The translations under genes and the position numbers were made by a program. Positions 1 through 7,658 of a stretch of 23,221 bases of DNA are shown here, in pieces. Origin of the DNA: a virus. The notes under the pieces are model-generated. The model was given only the letters and a program-made list of their open reading frames with translations, ran no database searches and was not told the origin of the DNA. The stretch lies in the IMG/VR virus record IMGVR_UViG_3300030106_005545, positions 1 to 23,221 of that record. The stretch is one strand, 5' to 3'. The first letter of the stretch is position 1, and the number at the start of each line of letters is the position of its first letter.

Positions 1-39
1 GTGCGGCTTCCGATTTTTCGCGCGAGACAAAATCAGAAC

Positions 40-77
40 GGTTGCAACTTTGCGGTTGGCGGGTTGCAATACTTTGC
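40..77 (+). promoter_or_regulatory. Direct repeat and possible promoter before the terminase genes
   Basis: Two near-identical blocks, GGTTGCAACTTTGC and GGTTGCAATACTTTGC, lie just before the first gene. A weak sigma70-like pair fits here: TTGCAA at 42-47 and TGCAAT at 65-70, 17 bases apart, each matching 4 of 6 consensus bases. The repeat is seen directly. A promoter or a packaging-protein binding site (small terminases often bind DNA near their own gene) is inference. The rest of the first 89 bases shows no gene. Confidence 0.3.
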
Positions 78-89
78 AAAAGGAGCACC

Positions 90-578
90 ATGGCCCAGAC
101 GCAAGCGTCACCAGCCGAACGCCGCGCCCTCGTTGCGGAGCTAATCGCGAACAATCAATGGACGCTCGACAACGTCAAAGCTCTGGCGAAGCGTCTTGGC
201 TGCTCACAGCGGACGTTGTACAGCGACCGCAAATCGATGCAGCGTCCAACACCTCCGAAGACCGCTGCGCCGGTTGTGCAGCTGGCGCCGCCTGCTATCC
301 GCGTTGCGTCGCCATCCATCGACTTCAACGAGGCCAGCCTACTCGAGGTCTACAGTTGGTTGTTGCAGCGCCTGGCCGCAGAGATCGAGGCCGGAGACAT
401 GCGCGACAATGCCCGCGTTGCGGCCTACCGGGAGATCAGGTCAGTTGCCGTGGACCTGCATGATCTGCGCAGCGCCGAGAGGCCTGCAGAAGTCTCGGCG
501 ACTCCGGAAGAACTGCAAGAGCGCATGACCGCGCTGATTGCTCGTTTGCCGCCAACGCTGCGACGTTCGATCGGATGA
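90..578 (+). CDS. terS: Putative small terminase subunit (TerS)
   Basis: A 162-aa protein directly before the large terminase, the usual place for the DNA-recognition subunit of the packaging motor. Residues about 25-50 read as a helix-turn-helix (VKALAKRLGCSQRTLYSDR), typical of TerS N-termini. A proline- and alanine-rich linker follows, then a helical, charged C-terminal half suited to oligomerisation. The ATG is chosen because AAAGGAGCACC precedes it directly; a TTG 48 bases upstream lacks a ribosome site. The stop overlaps the TerL start as ATGA, so the two are probably translationally coupled. The assignment rests on position and the HTH, because TerS sequences diverge widely. Confidence 0.75.
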   Translation: MAQTQASPAERRALVAELIANNQWTLDNVKALAKRLGCSQRTLYSDRKSMQRPTPPKTAAPVVQLAPPAIRVASPSIDFNEASLLEVYSWLLQRLAAEIEAGDMRDNARVAAYREIRSVAVDLHDLRSAERPAEVSATPEELQERMTALIARLPPTLRRSIG

Positions 579-2023
579 ATCTTGCTGACGCGTCGCGTAC
601 GCTCGACGAACTCGAGACGCTAGCCGCTCAAGTGGAGTCGGATCCGGCTGCGTGGATGTCATGGCTTCCAGGTCAACACGCGTTTCTGTCGCATCCAAGC
701 CGCGTCAAGTTGTTCCGCGCCGGCAACCAAAGCCTGGGCAAAACGACTGCAGGCCTGTCAGAGGTCCACTTTCGATGCCTGGGCGCTCATCCGTTCCAGA
801 CGGTCGCAGACCCGCCGATTGAAGCGTGGATCCTGTGTGCCAGTTGGTCGCAGTCCCTCGCCATTCAGGCCAAGTATCATGCGATTGCGAAAAGCCATTT
901 GATCGCGGAGACGCGGTTTGACCAGGTCAACGGGTTCCACGCCAATCGCCCAACCGCGCGCTACCGCAACGGCAGCATTGTTCGATTCAAAACCACGCAG
1001 CAATCTGGTTTGGACTTGGCTGGCGCTACCATTGACGTTGCGCTGTTTGACGAGCCACCAGCCAGCGCGAGGATTTTCGAAGAGGTCAGGAAGCGGTTGA
1101 TTCGTGGACGTGGTGGCGGTGCCTTGTTGCTGTGCCTCACACCAGTGAACGCGCCAACGGACTGGTTGCGCGAGCTGGTCGAAGACGGCCAGATCGAGGA
1201 CATCCACCGACGGTTGACGCCAGAGGAACTGATCCCGATTGGCGAAACAGAGCCGTTGCGTCTGCCATCTGGCCAGCCCATGGATCAGGCTTGGATCGAC
1301 AACCTGCGAGCCAATACACTTCCTTACGCTGTACCGGTCGTTGTGGACGGCGAATGGGAACAGCGCGTTACCGGTCGCGTCTTCACGCAATGGGATGAGA
1401 CGAAAATGCTATCCGCAGAGGCGCCCATTGGCGGAACCTGGAAGGTCTGTCTTGGCGTCGATCACGGAAGCAAGGTTGGCAAGGAAATTGGCCTGTTGGT
1501 GCTGGTCGATGACTCCGACGAACACCATGACCGCATTTGGGTTGTCGACGAATACGTCGGCGCTGAAAATGGAACTGTGAGTGATGACGCTAGAGGCATC
1601 ATGGCGATGCTCAGTCGCAATGGCCTGCAATGGCGTCAATTGGACCATGCGTGGGGCGACCGTCTGTATATGAGAGGCGTTGTCGATCGGAAAAGCAACA
1701 TTGAGCTTGTTCGTGAAATCGCGCGCCTGGTCGGCGTACCTCATCGCAGCTTGTCGCCGACCATTCGAACGGTCAAACGTGGAACCGGTCGCGGTCGCGG
1801 TAGTGTCGACGCGGGTTGCCGTTACCTGCACCAGGCCATGCTGAGGCCTGGACATTTCTTCGTTCATCCTCGCTGCTCGAGACTGCTGGAAAGTCTAGAC
1901 CGTTGGGATTACACGGATTCAGACTTCAAAGACCCTATTGACGCTCTGCGCTATAGTTTGCAGAGGTTCATTTTTCGCACCGGTCGCGGTGCGTATCAGA
2001 CACAGCGTTTGCATCTCTACTAA
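575..2023 (+). CDS. terL: Terminase large subunit (TerL), ATPase and nuclease
   Basis: A 482-aa packaging motor protein, a usual length for TerL. The N-terminal ATPase has a Walker A-like loop at residues 50-58 (GNQSLGKTT) and a Walker B at about 154-160 (VALFDE, acidic pair D159 E160). The C-terminal RNase H-fold nuclease shows the expected spaced acidic residues: D296 in LGVDHGS, D362 in HAWGDR, and D456 in DPIDALRYSLQRF, a motif seen near the end of many large terminases. Known role: it cuts concatemeric DNA and pumps it into the prohead through the portal. The start overlaps the TerS stop and has no strong SD of its own, which suggests coupling. Confidence 0.95.
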   Translation: MNLADASRTLDELETLAAQVESDPAAWMSWLPGQHAFLSHPSRVKLFRAGNQSLGKTTAGLSEVHFRCLGAHPFQTVADPPIEAWILCASWSQSLAIQAKYHAIAKSHLIAETRFDQVNGFHANRPTARYRNGSIVRFKTTQQSGLDLAGATIDVALFDEPPASARIFEEVRKRLIRGRGGGALLLCLTPVNAPTDWLRELVEDGQIEDIHRRLTPEELIPIGETEPLRLPSGQPMDQAWIDNLRANTLPYAVPVVVDGEWEQRVTGRVFTQWDETKMLSAEAPIGGTWKVCLGVDHGSKVGKEIGLLVLVDDSDEHHDRIWVVDEYVGAENGTVSDDARGIMAMLSRNGLQWRQLDHAWGDRLYMRGVVDRKSNIELVREIARLVGVPHRSLSPTIRTVKRGTGRGRGSVDAGCRYLHQAMLRPGHFFVHPRCSRLLESLDRWDYTDSDFKDPIDALRYSLQRFIFRTGRGAYQTQRLHLY

Positions 2024-2032
2024 GGTTTGGCC

Positions 2033-3616
2033 ATGTTTCCTCGCAATCCGTCGAACCCTACGCCGCCGACTCCCAAGGATCCGTACGAGGCCAAGCGATG
2101 GGAAGAGAGCGCGCGCCGTCGTCGCCAGCTGGATGGAACTTGGCGCGAGGATCTGCGCGTTCGTTTGGCGGATCAATTGGGTTCCGTTCGTGCGTCTGCA
2201 TGGGGCCCGATCTCTCTGGCCTTGAATCCGTTTGCAAGCATCATCCGTGAACTGTCGGTCTTGTATTCGCATGAACCAGAGGTCTTGCATGATGACGCAC
2301 CGGAAGCCGCTGTTGCGGTCGTAGCGTCTGAGGCCGGGCTTTGGCCGATGATGAGTCGCGTTCAGCAATACACGCTTGGTCAGCGTGAATGCTTTGTGCG
2401 GGTCGATGTGGCACCGATCCTAAACTATCGACCGGTGTACGTGGATCTCGTCCAAGCGCAGGCTCTGCCGTCCAACCCGTCAAAGCCTGCCATCATTCAC
2501 GAATGGCGCTTGCGCTTGGATCCGGACAGCCACGAAGAAATCTGGACCGTCGACTGTATCAGCATCGTTGGTGAACCGTATTACCGCATTAAGCGCGCTG
2601 AAGGTGATGGCACGCTTGGCGAGGATCTGACCGAGCACTATCTTGGGCGGGCCTTCGAAGGCGACGATTACCCATACCGCTATGCGGACGGAACGCCCTT
2701 CCTGCCGTACTGCCTCTATCATGCAGAAAGAACCGGTGACCGGATGTTCGATCCGTTCCGGTTGTCCGAACTGGCTGAAGGGAGTTTGGACTGTGGCGTG
2801 TTGCATCAGATGCTTATGCACACATATCGCCAGGCCTCCTGGCCTCAGAGGTGGGTTGCCAACCTCGAGCCGGCTGCGCTCGACGTCACGGGTGATGTCG
2901 GGACCAGAAGGGAGATCGTGACCGATCCGGCCACGCTGCTGATCCTACGCCAGGCGCGCGAACTCGAGGATGCTGGCCAGCCCATGGTTGGTCAGTGGGA
3001 TCCTGGCGCCGATGTGGGCGCCCTCGAGGAAACCCTGTCGAACATCGTGGCCCGACTTGCGCAGGAATCCGGCGTACCTGCATCCGACATTCAACGACTT
3101 GGCAGCACCGCACGCAGCGGTGTTGCCATCAGTTTGAATAATGAAGGCAAAAGGCGCGCCCAACGGGCCTACCGGGAATCATTCCGTGTGGTTGACCAAG
3201 AATTGATGGGCAAAACTGCTGCCTTGCTCAACCGCAGCATGGGTCTTGATCTGCCAGAGCGGGGATACCGTGTCGTATACCATCAGATCCCACTGAGTCC
3301 CGAAGAGGTCAAGTCGCGTCGCGAAGACGTGTTCGAACTGCTTGACAAGGGCCTGTTGTCGCGTGTCGCGGCCTATACGCGGCTCAACCCTGGAATCAGT
3401 CGGACGCAGGCATCTCGAGCCCTTGACAGCATCGAGGGACGCGCAGACGGCCTCGATGAAATCCGCGCAGCGCGCGAAGAGTTGTTCGACCTGGTCGACC
3501 GCATCGACGACGAGCACGCCGCGCGATTGCGTCTGATGGGCGCCAGCCTTGATCATGGCTTGCGGTTGCTCAATCAGGAGCTTGCAGAAGACGTCGCCGA
3601 AAACGGCGGCTATTGA
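2033..3616 (+). CDS. Portal protein
   Basis: A 527-aa protein directly after TerL, where siphovirus portals sit, and of normal portal length. The N-terminal third is mixed alpha/beta. Around residues 325-410 lie segments typical of portals: a stretch ending in IVARLAQESGVPASDIQRLGS, and a helix-rich region with ALLNRSMGL. The C-terminal part is long, charged helix (crown or clip type). Its role is to form the dodecameric ring at the unique capsid vertex, dock TerL and join the tail. ATG 2033 is preferred over TTG 2027, because AAGG at 2022-2025 lies 7 bases before the ATG but only one base from the TTG. No cysteine-protease or head-morphogenesis domain is fused. Confidence 0.85.
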   Translation: MFPRNPSNPTPPTPKDPYEAKRWEESARRRRQLDGTWREDLRVRLADQLGSVRASAWGPISLALNPFASIIRELSVLYSHEPEVLHDDAPEAAVAVVASEAGLWPMMSRVQQYTLGQRECFVRVDVAPILNYRPVYVDLVQAQALPSNPSKPAIIHEWRLRLDPDSHEEIWTVDCISIVGEPYYRIKRAEGDGTLGEDLTEHYLGRAFEGDDYPYRYADGTPFLPYCLYHAERTGDRMFDPFRLSELAEGSLDCGVLHQMLMHTYRQASWPQRWVANLEPAALDVTGDVGTRREIVTDPATLLILRQARELEDAGQPMVGQWDPGADVGALEETLSNIVARLAQESGVPASDIQRLGSTARSGVAISLNNEGKRRAQRAYRESFRVVDQELMGKTAALLNRSMGLDLPERGYRVVYHQIPLSPEEVKSRREDVFELLDKGLLSRVAAYTRLNPGISRTQASRALDSIEGRADGLDEIRAAREELFDLVDRIDDEHAARLRLMGASLDHGLRLLNQELAEDVAENGGY

Positions 3617-3951
3617 TGCCGGTGCGCTCTGGTGTTGACGCAGTCGGGCCCTACTATCAGTGGGGATCCGCCAAGCGCTATTACTATCTGCGCGGGTCGC
3701 CGCGATCGAAGCAGATGGCACGACGCAAAGCCGAACGCCAGGGCGCAGCCATTGAACGACGCGAAGGCGGTGGACGCGTGATGGTTCCGCCGTCGTTGCG
3801 TGAAGTCCTGGGCGACGAGATCAGCCGCAACCGCCTGCGTACGCTTGACGCATGGTTCCGGCGTCGACCCGAATCAGAGCACCATCGGCGAGGGGGCCCA
3901 GCTGTTCAGCGTTGGGTCACCCGAACCGCAGCAGCCTTGCCACAATACTAG
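3616..3951 (+). CDS. Small basic protein between portal and scaffold, function unknown
   Basis: A 111-aa, very basic protein starting on the last base of the portal stop (TGATG), so translation is probably coupled. The N-terminus has an aromatic run, YYQWGSAKRYYYLRG, followed by arginine- and lysine-rich helix. I recognise no domain. Its place between portal and scaffold is where head-assembly or head-protease genes are often found, but there is no visible Ser, Cys or Asp protease motif. It could be a small head or nucleic-acid-binding protein; that is inference from charge and location. Confidence 0.7.
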   Translation: MPVRSGVDAVGPYYQWGSAKRYYYLRGSPRSKQMARRKAERQGAAIERREGGGRVMVPPSLREVLGDEISRNRLRTLDAWFRRRPESEHHRRGGPAVQRWVTRTAAALPQY

Positions 3952-3960
3952 GAGAGCACC
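3951..3960 (+). promoter_or_regulatory. Conserved ribosome-binding 10-mer GGAGAGCACC
   Basis: An exact copy of the start-site 10-mer that recurs through this genome, one base before the scaffold-like ATG. Other exact plus-strand copies lie at 5648-5657 and 8609-8618, with a shortened form, AGGAGCACC, at 81-89. GGAG is the SD core; the AGCACC tail is not explained by pairing with the 16S rRNA end. Confidence 0.8.
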
Positions 3961-3961
3961 C

Positions 3962-4525
3962 ATGTCCGACGAAACTACGACCCAGCCTGCAGCTTCTGTG
4001 GAGCCGACTCCCAAAGCGACGGAAACCTCTGTCAGCTATGACCGGTTCAGCGCGGTGAACGACGCCAGGCGCGAAGCAGAGGCGCAGATCGCCGAACTAC
4101 GCGCCCAACTCGAGCAGGTCGTGCCAATCTTCGACAAGGTTGAGCAGCTGTCGCAGGCCTTGCAGGCCGAACGCACGGAACGTCAGACTGTCGAAGTGTT
4201 GGCCCATCACGGCATTGGTGACGCCGATTTGCGCGAACTCGTGCGTTGGTGCTACGACCGATTGCCGGACGATGGCCGACCCACCTTCGGCGACGCCGTC
4301 GCGTCTTGGCGCAATGATCCCGAAGCTGCGCCACTGGCGCTGAGGCCTCACCTCCGTGCGCCGTCGGCGCCTGCTCCGGCTATGCCGAACAGCAATGCTG
4401 GTGCGCTGCGCCAGCCTGAAGCCAATGGCGCATTGCAGGTTCGTACGGATGCCGGGTCGCTTGATCTGCATCGCCAGCATCGTGACGCGATCTTGCGGTC
4501 AATTGGTATCAATCGAAAAGATTGA
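3962..4525 (+). CDS. Putative capsid scaffolding protein
   Basis: A 187-aa acidic protein immediately before the major capsid gene. The N-terminus is low-complexity (Thr, Ala, Pro, Glu). Residues about 30-80 form a strong predicted coiled coil (AQIAELRAQLEQVVPIF and following). The middle is helical, the region near 130-150 is proline- and alanine-rich, and the C-terminus is short and basic, ending HRDAILRSIGINRKD. An acidic coiled coil with a basic C-terminal tail just before the capsid gene is typical of scaffolds, whose tail binds capsid subunits. The start is set by GGAGAGCACC; an upstream in-frame ATG at 3800 would run inside the preceding gene. Call by architecture and position. Confidence 0.75.
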   Translation: MSDETTTQPAASVEPTPKATETSVSYDRFSAVNDARREAEAQIAELRAQLEQVVPIFDKVEQLSQALQAERTERQTVEVLAHHGIGDADLRELVRWCYDRLPDDGRPTFGDAVASWRNDPEAAPLALRPHLRAPSAPAPAMPNSNAGALRQPEANGALQVRTDAGSLDLHRQHRDAILRSIGINRKD

Positions 4526-4636
4526 CGCACAAATGCGCGCCGGGTAAGCTCTGCGCGAAGAGCCGTCGGGTCGCTCCCCGTTAAACGCGAACAGGCTTGC
4601 TGAAGATCCACCAACTTTCTTCTGGAGTCTGTACAC
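4526..4636 (+). promoter_or_regulatory. Leader region of the capsid gene
   Basis: A 111-base non-coding gap, long for this compact module. It can form a small hairpin (GCTCT at 4548-4552 with AGAGC at 4559-4563, loop GCGCGA), enclosed by a possible CGGG/CCCG pairing (4541-4544 with 4577-4580). TGGAG at 4623-4627 serves as the SD for the capsid ATG, 9 bases away. No clear sigma70 promoter or terminator is visible. The structure may set capsid mRNA stability or yield; this is inference. Confidence 0.35.
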
Positions 4637-5560
4637 ATGGCGACCATCGCGTCCCCTTACAAGTTCAGCCTGATGGACGGCAATCTGCGTCTGGCGGCTA
4701 TCCTGCACAACGAAGTCAGCTTGCTTCTGGCTGACCGCGCGAGCCTGCGCAACCATCCGTCTATCGTGAACTACGGCAACATTGCCGGTTCCGGTTCCGA
4801 AACCATCCGTGTTCCGCTGCTTGGCGTTGACGGGTACGACCTGATGGCCAGCACCAACGAGGCCACTGCGCCTTCCTCGGCTACTGCGCTGACCTACCTG
4901 GCGCCTGAAATCACTGTGGCTCGCTTTGCGCTGCAGCGCGCGATCAGCGACCTTGCGCAGATGACGAACAGCGGTGGCGGGCCTTCCCTGGACATCCTGG
5001 TGCAGGACTTCGCTGGTGCGTTCGAAATGACCGTCACGAGCCAAATCTGTGCTTTGTTCGGCTCTTTCAGTAATTCTGTCGGATCCGCCACAGTGGATCT
5101 TTCCGTCGATGATTTCTTCGCCGCTGTGTTCCAGCTGGAGCAGAGCAACGTTACCGGCAAGCCGGTTGCCGTTCTGGCGCCTGTCCAGGTCAGCGACCTG
5201 CAGAACAGCATCCGCCAGGAAGGTGGTGCGCTTCAGTACATCCCGGCGACCCAGGCCATGCTCGAGGCCAAGGGTCAGGGATATGTTGGAGAATTCGCTG
5301 GCGTCGATATTTTTAAGTCGGATAAGGTCGCCACCAGTACCGGTCGACAGGGCGGTATGTTTGTGCGTGGTGCAATTGGCTACTGTGAGGGAAGCATGAC
5401 CGCTCCGGCTATGCTTGGATCCGCCGTGCAGGCCAATGGACCCGTCGTCATCGACATCGATCGTTCCTTCGGCGATACTACCGATTTGATCGGTAATGCG
5501 TATTTTGGTGTCGCCGAATTGCAGGACAGTATGGGTGTCCTGATTGAGACGGATGCATAA
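4637..5560 (+). CDS. Major capsid protein
   Basis: A 307-aa protein following the scaffold, with the size and pattern of a HK97-fold major head protein: an N-terminal helical arm (KFSLMDGNLRLAAILHNEV), then glycine- and serine-rich loops, a long-helix region around residues 95-135 and a beta-rich C-terminal half. Conserved-looking segments include GSGSETIRVPLL (E-loop-like region) and VAVLAPVQVSDLQNSIRQEG. No N-terminal protease or scaffold domain is fused, consistent with a separate scaffold gene. It has its own SD and a 111-base leader, as expected for the most abundant product. The fold family is inferred from pattern and position. Confidence 0.88.
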   Translation: MATIASPYKFSLMDGNLRLAAILHNEVSLLLADRASLRNHPSIVNYGNIAGSGSETIRVPLLGVDGYDLMASTNEATAPSSATALTYLAPEITVARFALQRAISDLAQMTNSGGGPSLDILVQDFAGAFEMTVTSQICALFGSFSNSVGSATVDLSVDDFFAAVFQLEQSNVTGKPVAVLAPVQVSDLQNSIRQEGGALQYIPATQAMLEAKGQGYVGEFAGVDIFKSDKVATSTGRQGGMFVRGAIGYCEGSMTAPAMLGSAVQANGPVVIDIDRSFGDTTDLIGNAYFGVAELQDSMGVLIETDA

Positions 5561-5574
5561 TACGCAATAATCGT

Positions 5575-5636
5575 CCCCCATCGAGGGGGCGAACTGTGCG
5601 GTTTCCGGTGCTCTCCGGCCCATAGTTCGTCCCCTC
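5575..5636 (+). ncRNA. Structured RNA element with an anti-ribosome-site loop after the capsid gene
   Basis: Two competing hairpins are visible. Hairpin A pairs CCCCC (5575-5579) with GGGGG (5585-5589). Hairpin B is a 16-bp stem (5583-5598 with 5621-5636, two G-U pairs) that reuses the same G-run. Hairpin B's 22-nt loop contains GGTGCTCTCC (5607-5616), the exact reverse complement of the ribosome site GGAGAGCACC at 5648-5657 before the next gene. A CCGG/CCGG mini-stem would present TGCTCT at the loop tip. Pairing the loop with the downstream site would make an H-type pseudoknot that hides the SD. There is no U-tract, so it is not a standard terminator. The pairings are read from sequence; the regulatory role is inferred. 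Confidence 0.6.
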
Positions 5637-5647
5637 ACCTTCCTACA

Positions 5648-5657
5648 GGAGAGCACC
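5648..5657 (+). promoter_or_regulatory. Ribosome-binding 10-mer GGAGAGCACC with upstream perfect complement
   Basis: The SD for the gene at 5661, spaced three bases from the ATG. All ten bases can pair with GGTGCTCTCC at 5607-5616 in the preceding structured element. Confidence 0.8.
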
Positions 5658-5660
5658 AAA

Positions 5661-6305
5661 ATGGCTGTCACGCTGCAACCAACAATCCCCGTTCAACAGT
5701 CCGTCACCGGACCTGCGCATCGCATCAAGGTACAGGGCATCACGCGCCCGATGTTCACCTTTGTGTGGCATCCGAACCGTGGATATGAACTGCTCGACGG
5801 CAAGTTCCTTCCGATCTTGGAACTGTTCCCGCACGCACCGGGAGTCAACAACGTGCGCAAGAATGGCGACGCGACGTATGCGCTTAGTCGCCAGATGCAA
5901 AAGGGCTGGGTCGTTGTCCCCTCGTCGGCGGCTACGCCAGACGACACGCCGGACAAGGGTCCGGGCTATGTGCGCGCCTGGCCTGGTGACCGTGGGACGC
6001 ACCACGAACACGCGTGGATTACCTACACGGGCAGTCATGGTCGCTGGACTCGCCAGATCCATCATGAAAGCTATGCCGCTTGGCGGGCCAAGCTGCTCGA
6101 GCGCGGCGTGTTGCCGTCCATCGACGCAGCTGGAATCGAAAACCTCCGCGAACAGATGCACCGGTCGCGTGATCAGTTCGCCGGACGCGCGGACGTCAAC
6201 CCGTACGCCGCATCCAGGCTGAAGCAGATCCAAACCGAACTGGCCACCTTTGAGGAAGCCGCCAAGGCTGCTCTCAATCCCCGTCGTCGCAAGGCCTCGA
6301 AATGA
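5661..6305 (+). CDS. Head-region protein of unknown function, after major capsid
   Basis: A 214-aa protein. The N-terminal 60 residues look beta-rich (TVxVQ-like strands, then MFTFVWHPNRGYELLDGKF). The middle has KKGWVVVP-like strands and an aromatic motif HAWITYTGSHGRW. The C-terminal 70 residues are helical and basic, ending NPRRRKASK. I do not recognise the family. Its place after the capsid gene and before connector genes suggests a head-completion or minor capsid role. Translation is probably controlled by the structured region just upstream, whose loop is complementary to its ribosome site. The stop overlaps the next small gene (ATG inside AAATGA). Confidence 0.8.
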   Translation: MAVTLQPTIPVQQSVTGPAHRIKVQGITRPMFTFVWHPNRGYELLDGKFLPILELFPHAPGVNNVRKNGDATYALSRQMQKGWVVVPSSAATPDDTPDKGPGYVRAWPGDRGTHHEHAWITYTGSHGRWTRQIHHESYAAWRAKLLERGVLPSIDAAGIENLREQMHRSRDQFAGRADVNPYAASRLKQIQTELATFEEAAKAALNPRRRKASK

Positions 6306-6463
6306 GCGACCGCGAACGCTCTGAAGTGCGGCGACAAATGGAACGCTTTGAAGGTCGCTTGCGCCGCCAGGGGATGCCCCCTGAGAAGGCTCGAAAGCAG
6401 GCCCGTGAAACCGCACTCTATGTAGATCGTCGCAAGTCGGCGAAGGAGAATCAGAATGGCTAA
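6302..6463 (+). CDS. Small basic helical protein, 53 aa
   Basis: A short ORF overlapping the preceding stop by four bases (ATGA) and the next start by eight bases (ATGGCTAA). It fills the only space between two solid genes, so it is very likely translated by coupling. The product starts MSDRERSEVRRQMERFEG and ends RRKSAKENQNG. It is almost all charged helix, rich in Arg, Glu and Lys, with no hydrophobic core and no known domain. It could be a small head cofactor or DNA-binding peptide; no function can be assigned. Confidence 0.65.
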   Translation: MSDRERSEVRRQMERFEGRLRRQGMPPEKARKQARETALYVDRRKSAKENQNG

Positions 6464-6902
6464 GTCTGCCGTCGGTCGCAACCTGCTGCGAGCTAACGCC
6501 GTCGTTAGTTACACCGCTCTCATTGAGGCCGCGACAACCTCAACTCAGACCCTGTTCAACTTGCCTGCGGGCGCCATCGTTCAGGATTGCTTCGTTGATA
6601 CCGTCATCCCGTTCAATGACACGGATGGCACCATCACCAGCGTCACGGTCAAGGTCGGCGTTTCCGGTTCTACGGGAGCGTTTACGAACAACGTGAACAT
6701 CTTTAACGGCACCGCAACTGCGGGTAGCCGCGCGTCCGATGTGCCGGCCACCTCGACCAAGCGGGTTTTCTCTTCGGCTGGCGACGTCATCGCCACCTTT
6801 ACCGGTGACCAGAACCTGGGCAGCGGCAGCGCGACCGCCCTGGAAGCGGGCGTCTGCCAGATCACGGTTCTCTATTACGTGTTGAGCATCGCAGGCGCAT
6901 AG
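6456..6902 (+). CDS. Beta-rich virion protein, possible head decoration
   Basis: A 148-aa protein poor in charge and rich in Thr, Ser, Val, Gly and Ala, with alternating strand pattern throughout (for example TSVTVKVGVSGSTGAF and CQITVLYYVLSIAGA). That composition is typical of capsid decoration, spike or fibre proteins. It has a good SD (AGGAG at 6444-6448). The location in the head block favours decoration over tail fibre, but I see no recognisable family motif. The C-terminal CQITVLYYVLSI is hydrophobic strand rather than membrane helix. Confidence 0.75.
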   Translation: MAKSAVGRNLLRANAVVSYTALIEAATTSTQTLFNLPAGAIVQDCFVDTVIPFNDTDGTITSVTVKVGVSGSTGAFTNNVNIFNGTATAGSRASDVPATSTKRVFSSAGDVIATFTGDQNLGSGSATALEAGVCQITVLYYVLSIAGA

Positions 6903-6905
6903 CCA

Positions 6906-7658
6906 ATGCAAGACGAGGTCTACACATCGAGGTTCCCTGGACCGCGTTTCCTTGTTCGGAACGTGGCCGAGACGATTGAACTTCGTGTCTATCGAGATGG
7001 TGCGTTGGTCGCTCCGTCTGCGGTAACCGTTTCGGTCTATGACCAGAACGGCCAGGCCATCGTCGATGCTCAAACGGCAACCATCGCCTCTAGCTTCGCT
7101 ACGTACGCGATCTCTGCCGCTACAACGAACGGTCTGCAGCTGTCGCAAGGCTGGCGGATTGAATGGACTGCAACGATTAGCGGTGAAGTCCACCTGTTCC
7201 GCAATGATGCCGCGTTGGTTCGGCGTCAGTTGTATCCGGTCGTCACAGACCTTGATCTGTTTCGACGCGCATCAAGTCTGAACCCAGCCAGCAGCACAGT
7301 CATCACTAGCCTCAGCAATTACCAGGACTACCTGGACGAGGCCTGGTGCGAGATCACGAACCGCCTGATCAACACGGGTCGACGTCCCAACTTGATCATC
7401 AGTCCGTATTCGCTGCGCGACGTGCATTTGTATTTGACGCTTGCGCTGATCTTCGAAGACCTGTCCACCAGGTTGAACGAGGCCTATGAGTTGCGCGCTC
7501 AGGACTACCGCGCTCAATATGAACGCTGTTGGGGCGAAGTGCGCGCGCTCATCGACAGCGATGACAGCGGCGAGGCCGACGATCCCCACCATCGAACCGC
7601 AGCCAATCCAACGGTCTGGCTTGCTGGTCGCGGAGGCGGCTACAAATGGCGGTTCTGA
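6906..7658 (+). CDS. Putative head-tail connector with N-terminal Ig-like domain
   Basis: A 250-aa protein with two parts. Residues about 1-110 are beta-rich and Ig-like (AETIELRVYRDGALV, AVTVSVYDQNGQ, EWTATISGEVHLFRND). Residues about 115-220 are helical (LDLFRRASSL, YQDYLDEAWCEITNRLI, LRDVHLYLTLALIFEDLS), resembling the helical core of gp6-like head-tail adaptors that bind under the portal. The end is flexible and ends in YKWRF. Position after the head genes and before tail terminator and tube agrees. The SD is weak, and the start sits three bases after the preceding stop, so coupling is likely. Connector role is inferred from order and architecture. Confidence 0.65.
   Translation: MQDEVYTSRFPGPRFLVRNVAETIELRVYRDGALVAPSAVTVSVYDQNGQAIVDAQTATIASSFATYAISAATTNGLQLSQGWRIEWTATISGEVHLFRNDAALVRRQLYPVVTDLDLFRRASSLNPASSTVITSLSNYQDYLDEAWCEITNRLINTGRRPNLIISPYSLRDVHLYLTLALIFEDLSTRLNEAYELRAQDYRAQYERCWGEVRALIDSDDSGEADDPHHRTAANPTVWLAGRGGGYKWRF

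Noticed and set aside
5575-5589. CCCCC/GGGGG hairpin as a rho-independent terminator of the capsid transcript
   Set aside because: It is not followed by a T-run and only five pairs form; more likely one arm of an alternative fold.
4499-5671. 390-aa antisense ORF over the major capsid gene
   Set aside because: It runs through the capsid gene and both flanking leaders, has no ribosome site and shows no domain pattern; a codon shadow.
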